From NCBI RefSeq assembly GCF_003011965.1, contig NZ_PXWG01000033.1, positions 1 through 58,699 on the forward strand: 58,699 nucleotides of DNA. Reading direction: 5' to 3'. The position numbers were made by a program, and so were the translations under genes. This document shows positions 1 to 7,685 of this stretch, in pieces. Within the stretch, counting starts at the first letter, position 1; each line of letters starts with the position of its first letter. Under the pieces are notes generated by a model, which saw only the letters and a list, made by a program, of their open reading frames with translations, ran no database searches and was not told where the DNA came from. The DNA is from Streptosporangium nondiastaticum (lineage in GTDB: Bacteria; Actinomycetota; Actinomycetes; Streptomycetales; Streptomycetaceae).

Positions 1-458
1 GGCGGCCGCCGCGTGAGCATCCGGTCGCCCGGCCCCAGTCCCTCGCGCAGCCGCCGCGCGCACTGCCCGGCCTCGCCGGGCACCCGGAAGGCCGCGAGCG
101 GCAGCCGGTCGTCCACGGGCCCGGTACGGAGGGCGTCGAGGGCGTCGGCGAGGAGCCGGGTGAGAGTGAGGGCGAGCGCCGCGGCGGCGGGCGGGGCTAC
201 GGGCCGCCCTGCGCCGGGTAGGTCCGCAGCTTCGGCCGACCCCTCGTCGTGCGGTTCCTCCACGCACACCACCGTGCGGACGTTGCTGCAGAACCTGCCC
301 CCGTCGCCCGCCACCAGCGGCAGCAGCCGGTCCGCCGCCTCCGCGGGGTCCGTGCCGGGCGGGACGAGCGCGCACCCGCGCCCCGGGCCGCGCACCTGCA
401 GCCGGTCCGAGGCGCGTACGTCGGCGGAGAGAAGTTGACGCAAACGATGGATCTGCAT
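1..458 (-). CDS. Aldehyde-dehydrogenase-like protein, 3' end outside window
   Basis: The reading frame opens at an ATG at 458, preceded by an AAGGG ribosome site, and stays open to the left edge (152 residues seen). Residues 24-66 read like the catalytic-cysteine region of the aldehyde dehydrogenase/acyl-CoA reductase superfamily: a hydrophobic strand (CALVPP), an acidic DPAEAAD segment, then GGRFCSNVR, where Cys57 would be the nucleophile. In ordinary family members this cysteine lies near residue 250-300, so almost the whole N-terminal cofactor-binding half is absent. It cannot lie upstream, because the radical SAM gene ends 31 bp away on the same strand. The two are probably co-transcribed. 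It may be a degenerate gene or a minimal domain that works with a partner. The family call is inference from motif shape alone. Confidence 0.45.
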   Translation of the reverse strand, partial: MQIHRLRQLLSADVRASDRLQVRGPGRGCALVPPGTDPAEAADRLLPLVAGDGGRFCSNVRTVVCVEEPHDEGSAEAADLPGAGRPVAPPAAAALALTLTRLLADALDALRTGPVDDRLPLAAFRVPGEAGQCARRLREGLGPGDRMLTRRP

Positions 459-489
459 GGAGCCCTTCGCAGTACGCGGGGGTACGTCG

Positions 490-1695
490 TCAGACGAAGT
501 CGGCGTGCAGGGTGGAGGGCACCTCCAGCGCGTACGCGCCGAGGGCGTCGTCAAGTTTGACCTGTCCGCTCCGCAGGAGCTCCAGGAGCTCGTTCTGCGG
601 CCGGTAGAAACAGGATTTGCACAGGTCCGTCCGGAGCGGGTTGGACGCCTCCCACTCCGCCCGCGGCCCGCCCTCCAGCACGCCCGCGTACCCGTCCTCG
701 ATCACGTTGCCGATGCGGTAGCGGCTGTTGAGGTGGACCTGCGGACAGGGATAGAGGTGACCGTCCGCGCCCACGGTCGTCACGAAACGGCTGTAGTGAC
801 AGCGGTCGAAGTCGCCCTCCACGGCCTCCACCCGGTCCATCGGGCCGCGGTCCGGCTTGGGCACGGACACCTCGAAGCCGGGGGAGGACAGCCGCGCCGC
901 CTCCGCCAGGGCGGCCGTGACCTCGGCCATCACCGGCTCGATCGTCCGGCGGCCCAGCGCCGTGTAGAACTCGGGCTCGAAGCGGACGTAGTGGGCCCCG
1001 GCCTCCCGGGCGACGCGCGCGGCGGCCACGATCTCGCGGTGGTTCCGCTCGGTGATCACATAGTTGAAACCGATGCGGAAGTCGGGGTCGATCGCCGACT
1101 GCCGCAGCCTGCCGACGTTGTCCAGGAAGGAGGCGAAGGTGTGCTCGCGGTCGTGGGTGATCTCCGCGAAGGTGGCCTCCGTGCCCGCGTTCAGACCGAC
1201 CCGCACCCACGTGTGCGTGCTGGCCACGCACTCGGCCATCGCGGGCCGCCCCAGCCGGGAGCCGTTGGTGATCAGACCGATCCGCAGGCCCGCCTCGTGC
1301 CCGGCGTCGCAGACGGCCGGATAGCCGGGGTGGATCGTGCATTCGCCGCTGCCGCAGAACGTGACCGCGCGGCCCTCGTTGGCGGCGAATTCCCGTAACA
1401 GCGAAACCGCGTTCTCCGTGGAGATGACGTCCTTGAAAGAGAACAGGTCGTAGAAGTGTTCCTCGGCGGGGGAATGGAAGTTGCAGAAATCGCACCGCAT
1501 GTTGCAGGCGCCCATGATGCCGATGCGCATGTGGACGGGACGGATCTCCCCGCCCTCGACGAAGCGGCGGAGCAGTTCGCCGTGCGCGAGGACTTTCTGC
1601 GGGGAATGCGCCCGGTCGAGGCTGACCACGGGCAGTCCGGGACGGTTGACGGGGGCGGCCGCTGCGTAACTCCGCACGCGTGCGGTGTCGTTCAT
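490..1695 (-). CDS. Radical SAM protein with SPASM-like C-terminus
   Basis: The protein has 401 residues, starting at the ATG at 1695 behind an AGAGGAA ribosome site. Cys64, Cys68 and Cys71 form the CxxxCxxC motif (CNMRCDFC) that holds the [4Fe-4S] cluster which cleaves S-adenosylmethionine to the 5'-deoxyadenosyl radical. A GSGE stretch at 115-118 corresponds to the SAM-binding GGE motif. A second cysteine group at 299, 317, 359 and 362 (the last two in CKSC) suggests an auxiliary cluster of SPASM or twitch type. The substrate cannot be deduced. Related proteins modify peptides, sugars or aminoglycoside precursors, but there is no precursor peptide nearby. It lies downstream of dasR on the same strand, with a perfect GGTCTAGACC palindrome 81 bp before its start, so control by DasR and amino sugars is likely. 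The next gene encodes an aldehyde-dehydrogenase-like fragment. Confidence 0.85.
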   Translation of the reverse strand: MNDTARVRSYAAAAPVNRPGLPVVSLDRAHSPQKVLAHGELLRRFVEGGEIRPVHMRIGIMGACNMRCDFCNFHSPAEEHFYDLFSFKDVISTENAVSLLREFAANEGRAVTFCGSGECTIHPGYPAVCDAGHEAGLRIGLITNGSRLGRPAMAECVASTHTWVRVGLNAGTEATFAEITHDREHTFASFLDNVGRLRQSAIDPDFRIGFNYVITERNHREIVAAARVAREAGAHYVRFEPEFYTALGRRTIEPVMAEVTAALAEAARLSSPGFEVSVPKPDRGPMDRVEAVEGDFDRCHYSRFVTTVGADGHLYPCPQVHLNSRYRIGNVIEDGYAGVLEGGPRAEWEASNPLRTDLCKSCFYRPQNELLELLRSGQVKLDDALGAYALEVPSTLHADFV

Positions 1696-1772
1696 GGGGT
1701 TCCTCTCGCATGGCTCTCGCAAGGCCAGAGGTTCGGCGCGGGTGACACTAGGAGCCGCCGTCACGACCGTCA

Positions 1773-1788
1773 ATAGGTCTAGACCCGC
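1773..1788. promoter_or_regulatory. dre-like DasR operator before the radical SAM gene
   Basis: The core GGTCTAGACC at 1776-1785 is a perfect 10-bp palindrome and equals the core of the known DasR-responsive element (consensus about ACTGGTCTAGACCACT). It lies in the 110 bp between dasR and the radical SAM gene, 78-93 bp before the latter's ATG. DasR binding is inferred. Confidence 0.75.
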
Positions 1789-1805
1789 GCCGCCGCCACG
1801 CTCGT

Positions 1806-2573
1806 TTACTCCGCCGGCCTCTGCAGCCTCGCGACGAACTTGTAGCGGTCCCCGCGGTACACCGAGCGCACCCATTCCACCGGCTGCCCCTGGGCGTCCA
1901 GCGAATGGCGGGAGAGCATCAGCATCGGCAGGCCCACGTCCGTGCCCAGCAGCCCCGCCTCGCGCGGCGTGGCCAGGGACGTCTCGATCGTCTCCTCCGC
2001 CTCCGCGAGCCGGACGTCGTAGACCTCCGCCAGGGCCGTGTAGAGCGAGGTGTACTTCACGAGGCTGCGCCGCAGGGCCGGGAACCTCTTCGCCGACAGG
2101 TGGGTCGTCTCGATGGCCATCGGCTCGCCGCTGGCCAGCCGCAGCCGCTCGATGCGCAGGACGCGGCCGCCCGTCGCGATGTCCAGCAGCTTGGCGAGCC
2201 GGTCGTCGGCCGTGACGTAGCCGATGTCGAGGAGCTGGGAGGTCGGCTCCAGGCCCTGGGCGCGCATGTCCTCCGTGTAGGAGGTCAGTTGCAGCGCCTG
2301 CGAGACCTTCGGTTTCGCGACGAACGTCCCCTTGCCCTGGATGCGCTCCAGACGGCCCTCCACGACCAGCTCCTGGAGGGCCTGGCGGACGGTCGTGCGG
2401 GAGGTGTCGAACTCCGCGGCCAGGGTGCGCTCCGGCGGCACGGGCGTGCCGGGGGGCATGGTTTCGGTCATGTCCAGCAAATGGCGTTTCAGGCGGTAGT
2501 ACTTGGGAACGCGCGCGGTCCGCGCGCCGCCCGACGCGCTGCCGCCCTCGGCCGTACCGCCCTCGGTCGCCAT
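1806..2573 (-). CDS. dasR: DasR, GntR/HutC-family regulator of amino-sugar metabolism
   Basis: The regulator has 255 residues: a winged helix-turn-helix at about 23-88 ([21 protein letters not shown] is the recognition region) and a UTRA effector domain at about 100-250. The sequence is very close to the S. coelicolor DasR I remember. That protein represses chitin and N-acetylglucosamine uptake and use and also controls antibiotic genes, and it is released from DNA by glucosamine-6-phosphate. I chose the ATG at 2573, which has GGGAAGG upstream; a GTG at 2609 in the same frame is less likely. The N-terminal 20 residues are Gly/Ala/Ser-rich and poorly conserved in the family. It is divergent from dasA, and the 241-bp gap between them holds two dre-like boxes. 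The same box type precedes nagB, the radical SAM gene and a histidine kinase in this window. Confidence 0.97.
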   Translation of the reverse strand: MATEGGTAEGGSASGGARTARVPKYYRLKRHLLDMTETMPPGTPVPPERTLAAEFDTSRTTVRQALQELVVEGRLERIQGKGTFVAKPKVSQALQLTSYTEDMRAQGLEPTSQLLDIGYVTADDRLAKLLDIATGGRVLRIERLRLASGEPMAIETTHLSAKRFPALRRSLVKYTSLYTALAEVYDVRLAEAEETIETSLATPREAGLLGTDVGLPMLMLSRHSLDAQGQPVEWVRSVYRGDRYKFVARLQRPAE

Positions 2574-2742
2574 GGCCTGCCTTCCCGACTCCGATCCTGC
2601 TGCTGTCACCGGCTCCTCCGTCTGTCGCGGTCACATGGTGGCACGGGCAGAGCCCGAGGGGCCCGGAGACGCCCAGGTCGACCTCGAGGTGTCGGTCCGG
2701 TAACGGAGCCGACAGCGACTCTTATACACCCTTGACACCCCA

Positions 2743-2758
2743 AAAGGTCTAGGCCAAG
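2743..2758. promoter_or_regulatory. dre-like DasR box 1 upstream of dasA
   Basis: The core GGTCTAGGCC at 2746-2755 departs from the palindromic DasR core by one base. A TTGACA hexamer at 2732-2737 lies just upstream, but I see no convincing -10 at the matching distance. Confidence 0.65.
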
Positions 2759-2766
2759 CTGCGGGC

Positions 2767-2782
2767 ACTGGTCTAAACCATT
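2767..2782. promoter_or_regulatory. dre-like DasR box 2 upstream of dasA
   Basis: ACTGGTCTAAACCATT matches the 16-bp DasR element closely, with one core change (G to A) and two changes at the right end. It lies 33 bp before the dasA start codon and 24 bp (centre to centre) from box 1, about two helical turns, so DasR dimers could bind side by side. Confidence 0.85.
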
Positions 2783-2814
2783 AAAGACCACATTCGGTCC
2801 TTGAGGAGAGTGCT

Positions 2815-4083
2815 GTGAAGCGAGGGCTCATAGCGGCGACGGGTGTCGCGGCCATGCTGGTGAGTGTTGCTGCCTGTGGGTCCAGCGACAGTGACAAGGG
2901 ATCGGGCGACGGCGGCAAGGACAAGAGCCTCACCGTCTGGTTCATGGACGGCTCCAACCCCGCGGGCTGGACGAAGACGGTCCAGGCCGAGTTCGAACAG
3001 AAGACCGGCGCGAAGCTCAACGTCCAGGTCCAGAAGTGGGACGGCATCCAGCAGAAGCTGACCACGGCCCTCTCCGAGTCCAGCCCGCCCGACGTCGTCG
3101 AGGTCGGCAACACCCAGACCCCCTCCTACGCGCAGACCGGCGGCCTCTCCGAGCTCGGCGACCTGAAGAAGGAGATCGGCGCCGACTGGACCGAGTCCCT
3201 CAACAAGCCCGCCGTCTTCGAGGGCAAGCAGTACGCCGCCCCGTGGTACGCCGCGAGCCGCGTCGTCATCTACAACAAGAAGGTGTGGGCGGACGCGGGC
3301 GTCACCGACGTCCCGAAGACCCGCGCCGACTTCTTCAAGGCCCTGGAGGCCATCCAGAAGAAGGGCGAGGCCGAGCCGCTCTACCTGCCCGGCCAGAACT
3401 GGTACTTCTTCGACGGCCTGACCATCGGCACCGGCGCGGACCTGGTGAAGAAGGACGGCAAGAAGTGGGTGTCCAACCTCGGCGACCCCAAGGTCGCCAA
3501 GGCCATGGACGTCTACAAGCAGTACCAGGCGTTCAGCAAGGCACCCAAGGACAAGGACGAGGCCACGCCGCAGCAGGCCGACGTCTTCGCGAAGGGCAAG
3601 ACCGGCGCCTTCATCGGCATGGGCTGGGAAGCGGCCACCGCCGTCAAGGCCAACCCGGCCATCGAGAAGGACCTCGGCTACTTCACCATCCCCGGTGAGA
3701 CCGCCGGCAAGCCCGAGGGCGTCTTCCTCGGCGGCTCCAACCTCGCCGTCGCCGCCGGCAGCAAGAAGCAGGACCTCGCCAAGGAGTTCCTCAAGATCGC
3801 ACTGTCCGACAAGAACGAGGCCGCGCTGGCCAAGGAGGTCGGCTCGCTCCCCAACAAGGACTCCCTGCTGGGCAGCCTGAAGGGCAACGCCGCCGCCGAG
3901 GCCGCGGCCCCCGCCGCCAAGGGCGGCGGCACCACCCCGCTGATCCCCGAGTGGGCCGCGGTGGAGAACGCCCCCAACCCGATCAAGGCGTACATGACGG
4001 CCGTGCTGAACGGCAAGTCCCCCGAGGAAGCCGCCAAGCAGGTCGAGGCGGACGTCAACAAGCGCCTCAGCCAGAAGCAGTGA
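2815..4083 (+). CDS. dasA: DasA, chitobiose-binding lipoprotein of an ABC importer
   Basis: The 422-residue solute-binding protein of family 1 starts at GTG 2815 with GAGGAGA upstream. The N-terminus is a lipoprotein signal peptide with lipobox VAAC and lipidated Cys21, followed by a Gly/Ser/Asp linker. The mature part has the alternating-lobe signatures of oligosaccharide binders (NPAGWTKTVQAEFEQKTG; DVVEVGNTQTPSYAQTGGL; FIGMGWEAA). In S. coelicolor DasA binds N,N'-diacetylchitobiose and feeds the DasBC permease, with MsiK as the shared ATPase; no ATPase gene lies in this operon either. It is the first gene of dasABCD, with two dre-like boxes upstream. A strong hairpin right after the gene may raise the amount of DasA over the permeases. 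Confidence 0.96.
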   Translation: MKRGLIAATGVAAMLVSVAACGSSDSDKGSGDGGKDKSLTVWFMDGSNPAGWTKTVQAEFEQKTGAKLNVQVQKWDGIQQKLTTALSESSPPDVVEVGNTQTPSYAQTGGLSELGDLKKEIGADWTESLNKPAVFEGKQYAAPWYAASRVVIYNKKVWADAGVTDVPKTRADFFKALEAIQKKGEAEPLYLPGQNWYFFDGLTIGTGADLVKKDGKKWVSNLGDPKVAKAMDVYKQYQAFSKAPKDKDEATPQQADVFAKGKTGAFIGMGWEAATAVKANPAIEKDLGYFTIPGETAGKPEGVFLGGSNLAVAAGSKKQDLAKEFLKIALSDKNEAALAKEVGSLPNKDSLLGSLKGNAAAEAAAPAAKGGGTTPLIPEWAAVENAPNPIKAYMTAVLNGKSPEEAAKQVEADVNKRLSQKQ

Positions 4084-4093
4084 CCTGACGGCA

Positions 4094-4124
4094 GGGCGGG
4101 GGCCGTGAGAGGCGGCCCCCGCCC
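4094..4124 (+). terminator. Hairpin between dasA and dasB
   Basis: GGGCGGGGGCCG (4094-4105) and CGGCCCCCGCCC (4113-4124) form a perfect 12-bp stem with a 7-nt loop. It follows the dasA stop by 10 bp and has no U tract. Within an operon such a structure usually terminates partially or protects the upstream mRNA. Confidence 0.75.
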
Positions 4125-4173
4125 GGCCGTGTGCCGACGCAACACCGTTCCACAGGGGAGAAGGCGGACGACG

Positions 4174-5157
4174 ATGTCAGCGCAGATCGAAGAGGCGACG
4201 GCCGGCGGGCCCGCCTCCCGGACCGGCAAGGGCACCGCCCCGCCGCCACCCCGCCGCGGCCCCCGCCGGCTCACCGGGGGAGTGCCGTACCTGCTGCTCC
4301 TCCCCGCCGCCGCCGTCACGGTGCTGCTGCTCGGCTGGACCCTGCTGAAGAGCGCCCTGCTGTCGTTCCAGACCCTCGGCCCGCGCCAGCTCATCCAGCA
4401 CCTCACCGAGTGGACCGGCACCGACAACTACACCGAGCAGCTCGGCAGTTCCGAGTTCTGGGGCGTCACCGGCCGCTCGGTCGCCTTCACCGCCGTCAAC
4501 GTCGTCCTCATCATGGCGATCGGCAGCTTCACCGGACTGCTCCTCGCCCGCCTGGGCAAGAAGCTGCGGCTGCTGCTCTCCCTCGGCCTGATCCTGGCCT
4601 GGGCGATGCCCGTCGTCGCGGCGACCACCGTCTTCCAGTGGCTGTTCGACCAGCGCTTCGGCGTCGTCAACCACGTCCTGGACCGGCTCGGCTGGCACTC
4701 CATGGCCGGCTACAGCTGGACCAGCGGGCAGTTCTCCACCTTCTTCGTGATCACCGTGCTGATCGTCTGGCAGTCGGTCCCCTTCGTGGCGATCAACCTC
4801 TACGCGGCGACCACGACGATCCCCAAGGAGCTCTACGAGGCCGCCTCGCTCGACGGCGCCGGCACCTGGAAGCAGTTCACCTCGGTGACGTTCCCCTTCC
4901 TCAAGCCGTTCTTCCTCGCGACGACGTTCCTCGAAGTCATCTGGATCTTCAAGTCGTTCACCCAGGTCTTCGCGATCAACGAGGGCGGCCCGGACCGGCT
5001 CACGGAGACCCTTCCCGTCTACGCCTTCCAGGAAGGCTTCGGCAGCCAGCACTTCGGGATGGGCGCCGCCATCTCCATCCTGACCATCGTGATCCTGCTG
5101 GCCCTGACGGCGTACTACCTGCGCCTGGTGCTCAAGCAAGAGGAGGACGAGCTGTGA
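4174..5157 (+). CDS. dasB: DasB, ABC sugar permease
   Basis: The 327-residue inner-membrane permease is of the MalF type. A Pro/Gly/Arg-rich cytoplasmic N-terminus of about 40 residues precedes six hydrophobic segments. The cytoplasmic EAA loop, which contacts the ATPase, is visible as ELYEAASLDGAGTWKQFTSVTFP. The start is ATG 4174 behind GGGAGAAGG; an upstream GTG at 4105 lies inside the dasA hairpin and is rejected. The gene overlaps dasC by 4 bp (GTGA), so translation is coupled. With DasC it forms the channel for chitobiose delivered by DasA. Confidence 0.95.
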   Translation: MSAQIEEATAGGPASRTGKGTAPPPPRRGPRRLTGGVPYLLLLPAAAVTVLLLGWTLLKSALLSFQTLGPRQLIQHLTEWTGTDNYTEQLGSSEFWGVTGRSVAFTAVNVVLIMAIGSFTGLLLARLGKKLRLLLSLGLILAWAMPVVAATTVFQWLFDQRFGVVNHVLDRLGWHSMAGYSWTSGQFSTFFVITVLIVWQSVPFVAINLYAATTTIPKELYEAASLDGAGTWKQFTSVTFPFLKPFFLATTFLEVIWIFKSFTQVFAINEGGPDRLTETLPVYAFQEGFGSQHFGMGAAISILTIVILLALTAYYLRLVLKQEEDEL

Positions 5158-5984
5158 GGCGATCGACCCTGGGCCGGATCTGGCCGGGAGCGACCGCGGT
5201 CGTTCTCTTCCTCGCGTTCGTGTTCCCCGTCTACTGGATGTTCAGCACGGCCTTCAAGGCCAACAAGGACATCGTCAGCGAGGACCCCGTCTGGTTCCCG
5301 GCCCGCCCGACGTTCGAGCACTTCCGGAAGGCGGTGGACGCGGACGGCTTCTGGACGCTTGTGGGCAACTCCCTCACCGTCACCCTCGTCGCCGTCGCGC
5401 TGTCGCTGGTGATCGCCCTGTTCGCCTCGTTCGCCGTCGCGCGCATGAGGTTCAAGGGGCGCAAGGGCTTCATCCTGGTGATGATGATGGCGCAGATGGC
5501 CCCCTGGGAGGTCATGGCCCTCGCGTACTACATCATCGTGCGCGACGCGGAGATGCTGAACAGCCTCGTCCCGCTGATCGCCATCTACACCGTCATGGTG
5601 CTCCCCTTCACCGTCCTGACGCTGCGCGGCTACGTCGCCGCCGTGCCCAAGGAGCTGGAGGAGTCCGCGATGGTCGACGGCTGCACCCGCACCCAGGCGT
5701 TCGTCAGGGTGATCTTCCCGCTGCTGGCGCCGGGCCTGATGGCCACCTCGCTCTTCGGCTTCATCACCGTGTGGAACGAGTTCCCCTACGTCCTGATCCT
5801 CAACAAGGACGCGTCGGCCCAGACCCTCCCCGTCTGGCTCACCGGATTCCGCACGGCGTTCGGCGACGACTGGGGCGCCACCATGGCCGCCTCCTCGCTC
5901 TTCGCCGTGCCCATCCTGATCCTCTTCGTCATCCTCCAGCGCAAGGCAGTCGGCGGCCTCACCTCCGGCGCAGTGAAGGGTTAG
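5154..5984 (+). CDS. dasC: DasC, ABC sugar permease
   Basis: The 276-residue MalG-type permease starts at the GTG at 5154 that overlaps the dasB stop; AGGAGG lies 7 nt upstream. Six membrane segments are evident, beginning at residue 10, and the EAA loop reads ELEESAMVDGCTRTQAFVRVIFP. It partners DasB in the chitobiose importer. The following dasD gene begins only 9 bp after the stop, so all four das genes look like one transcript driven from the DasR-controlled promoter before dasA. Confidence 0.95.
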   Translation: MRRSTLGRIWPGATAVVLFLAFVFPVYWMFSTAFKANKDIVSEDPVWFPARPTFEHFRKAVDADGFWTLVGNSLTVTLVAVALSLVIALFASFAVARMRFKGRKGFILVMMMAQMAPWEVMALAYYIIVRDAEMLNSLVPLIAIYTVMVLPFTVLTLRGYVAAVPKELEESAMVDGCTRTQAFVRVIFPLLAPGLMATSLFGFITVWNEFPYVLILNKDASAQTLPVWLTGFRTAFGDDWGATMAASSLFAVPILILFVILQRKAVGGLTSGAVKG

Positions 5985-5993
5985 CGCACTCCC

Positions 5994-7484
5994 ATGGACA
6001 CGCTCACGCGCGACGCCCTCGCCGTCCTGCAGCCCGGCTTCACCGGCACCACCGCCCCCGCGTGGCTGCTGCGCCGGATCGGCGAAGGCCTCGCCTCCGT
6101 CGGCCTCTTCGGCCGCAACATCGCCTCCCCCGAGCAGCTCGCGGGGCTCACCGCCCAGCTGCGCGCCGAACGCGGCGACGTCCTCGTCGCCATCGACGAG
6201 GAGGGCGGCGACGTCACCCGGCTGGAGGTGCGCACCGGCTCCTCCTTCCCCGGCAACCTCGCCCTCGGCACCGTCGACGACACCGCACTCACCCGCGCCG
6301 TCGCCCGCGAGCTCGGCAGGCGGCTCGCCGAGTGCGGCGTCAACCTCAACTGGGCGCCCTCCGCCGACGTCAACTCCGACCCGGACAACCCCGTCATCGG
6401 CGTCCGCTCCTTCGGCGCCGACCCGCATCTCGTCGCCCGGCACACCGCCGCCTACGTCGAAGGCCTGCAGTCCGCGGGCGTCGCCGCCTGCACCAAGCAC
6501 TTCCCCGGGCACGGGGACACGGCCGTCGACTCCCACCACGACATGCCGCGCATCGACGCCGGCCTCGCCACCTTGCACGAGCGGGAACTGGTGCCCTTCC
6601 GGGCCGCGGTCGCCGCCGGCACCAAGGCCGTCATGAGCGCGCACATCCTGCTGCCCGCCCTCGACCCCGGCCTGCCGGCGACCCTCAGCCCCGCCGCCCT
6701 GCACGGGCTGCTGCGCGCCCCCGTCGCCGACGGCGGCCTCGGCTTCGACGGCCTGATCGTCACCGACGGCATGGAGATGCGGGCGATCTCCGGCACGTAC
6801 GGGATCGAGCGGGGCAGCGTGCTGGCCCTGGCCGCGGGCGCCGACGCCATCTGCGTCGGCGGCGGCCTGGCCGACGAGGACACCGTGCTGCGGCTGCGCG
6901 ACGCGCTGGTCGCCGCCGTCCGCGCCGGCGAGCTGCCGGAGGAGCGGCTCGCCGACGCCGCGGCACGGGTGCGCGCCCTGGCGCGCTGGACCTCGGGGGA
7001 GGGCGCGGCCGAGGAGGGGACCGCGCCCGCCCCCGAGGTGGGACTCGCCGCCGCCCGGCGCGCCCTGCGGGTCACCGCCGCGCCCGGGCACGAGCCGCTC
7101 ACCGGGCCCGCCTACGTGGCCGCGCTCACCCCGCTGGCGAACATCGCCGTCGGCGACGAGACCCCCTGGGGCGTCGGCGCCGAACTCGCCCGGCTGCTGC
7201 CCGGCACGGAGACCGGCACGTACGGCCGCGACGCGGCCCGCCCGGCGGAGGTGCTCGCGGCCGCGGGCGGCCGGCGGATCGTCGCCGTCGTACGGGACGC
7301 GCACCGGCACGGCTGGATGGCGGAGGCGCTCGACGCGCTGCTCGCCGCGCGGCCGGACACGGTCGTGGTCGAGATGGGCCTGAACGCGGCCCCGCCGCGG
7401 GGGGCGCTGCACGTGGCGACGCACGGGGCGGCGAGGGTCTGCGGCGTGGCTGCCGCGGAGGTCATCGCGGGGACGCGCGACTGA
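5994..7484 (+). CDS. dasD: DasD, GH3 beta-N-acetylglucosaminidase
   Basis: The 496-residue glycoside hydrolase family 3 enzyme of the NagZ type has no signal peptide and so is probably cytoplasmic. Residues 167-175 (TKHFPGHGD) and the mobile loop DSHHDMP (179-185) are the NagZ-type substrate and acid/base motifs, and Asp258 in IVTDGMEM is the expected nucleophile. The C-terminal 150 residues form the second GH3 domain. It should split imported chitobiose into two N-acetylglucosamine units. The start ATG at 5994 follows dasC by 9 bp. The ribosome site is weak, which fits translation coupled to dasC. In S. coelicolor the dasD product is reported as a beta-N-acetylglucosaminidase. Confidence 0.93.
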   Translation: MDTLTRDALAVLQPGFTGTTAPAWLLRRIGEGLASVGLFGRNIASPEQLAGLTAQLRAERGDVLVAIDEEGGDVTRLEVRTGSSFPGNLALGTVDDTALTRAVARELGRRLAECGVNLNWAPSADVNSDPDNPVIGVRSFGADPHLVARHTAAYVEGLQSAGVAACTKHFPGHGDTAVDSHHDMPRIDAGLATLHERELVPFRAAVAAGTKAVMSAHILLPALDPGLPATLSPAALHGLLRAPVADGGLGFDGLIVTDGMEMRAISGTYGIERGSVLALAAGADAICVGGGLADEDTVLRLRDALVAAVRAGELPEERLADAAARVRALARWTSGEGAAEEGTAPAPEVGLAAARRALRVTAAPGHEPLTGPAYVAALTPLANIAVGDETPWGVGAELARLLPGTETGTYGRDAARPAEVLAAAGGRRIVAVVRDAHRHGWMAEALDALLAARPDTVVVEMGLNAAPPRGALHVATHGAARVCGVAAAEVIAGTRD

Positions 7485-7544
7485 CGGCCGGCCCGGCACC
7501 GCCGGGGTGCTCGGTGGGGGGGTGCGCGCCGCGGCGGGCGCAGT

Positions 7545-7564
7545 CCGGGGGCAGTGGCCCCCGG
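7545..7564 (+). terminator. Hairpin after dasD
   Basis: CCGGGGGC (7545-7552) and GCCCCCGG (7557-7564) form an 8-bp stem with loop AGTG, 60 bp after the dasD stop. There is no U tract. Confidence 0.5.
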
Positions 7565-7663
7565 CCCCTCCGGAGGAGGAAACGGCGAAAGGGCGGGACC
7601 GGGGCCCCTTCCTCCCGCCGCAATGGTGCTCAGCCACCGCGGCGCAGTCCGGCGGTGCCGGAC

Positions 7664-7680
7664 CCCGCCGCAGCGGCGGG
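7664..7680 (-). terminator. Short hairpin after nagB
   Basis: CCCGCCG (7664-7670) and CGGCGGG (7674-7680) pair over a CAG loop directly beyond the nagB stop (minus strand). It is modest in length. Confidence 0.45.
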
Positions 7681-7685
7681 TGTGG

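Noticed and set aside
5115..7637. Long minus-strand ORF opposite dasC-dasD
   Set aside because: Shadow of GC-rich plus-strand genes; composition is Gly/Ala/Arg/Asp-rich with no domain.
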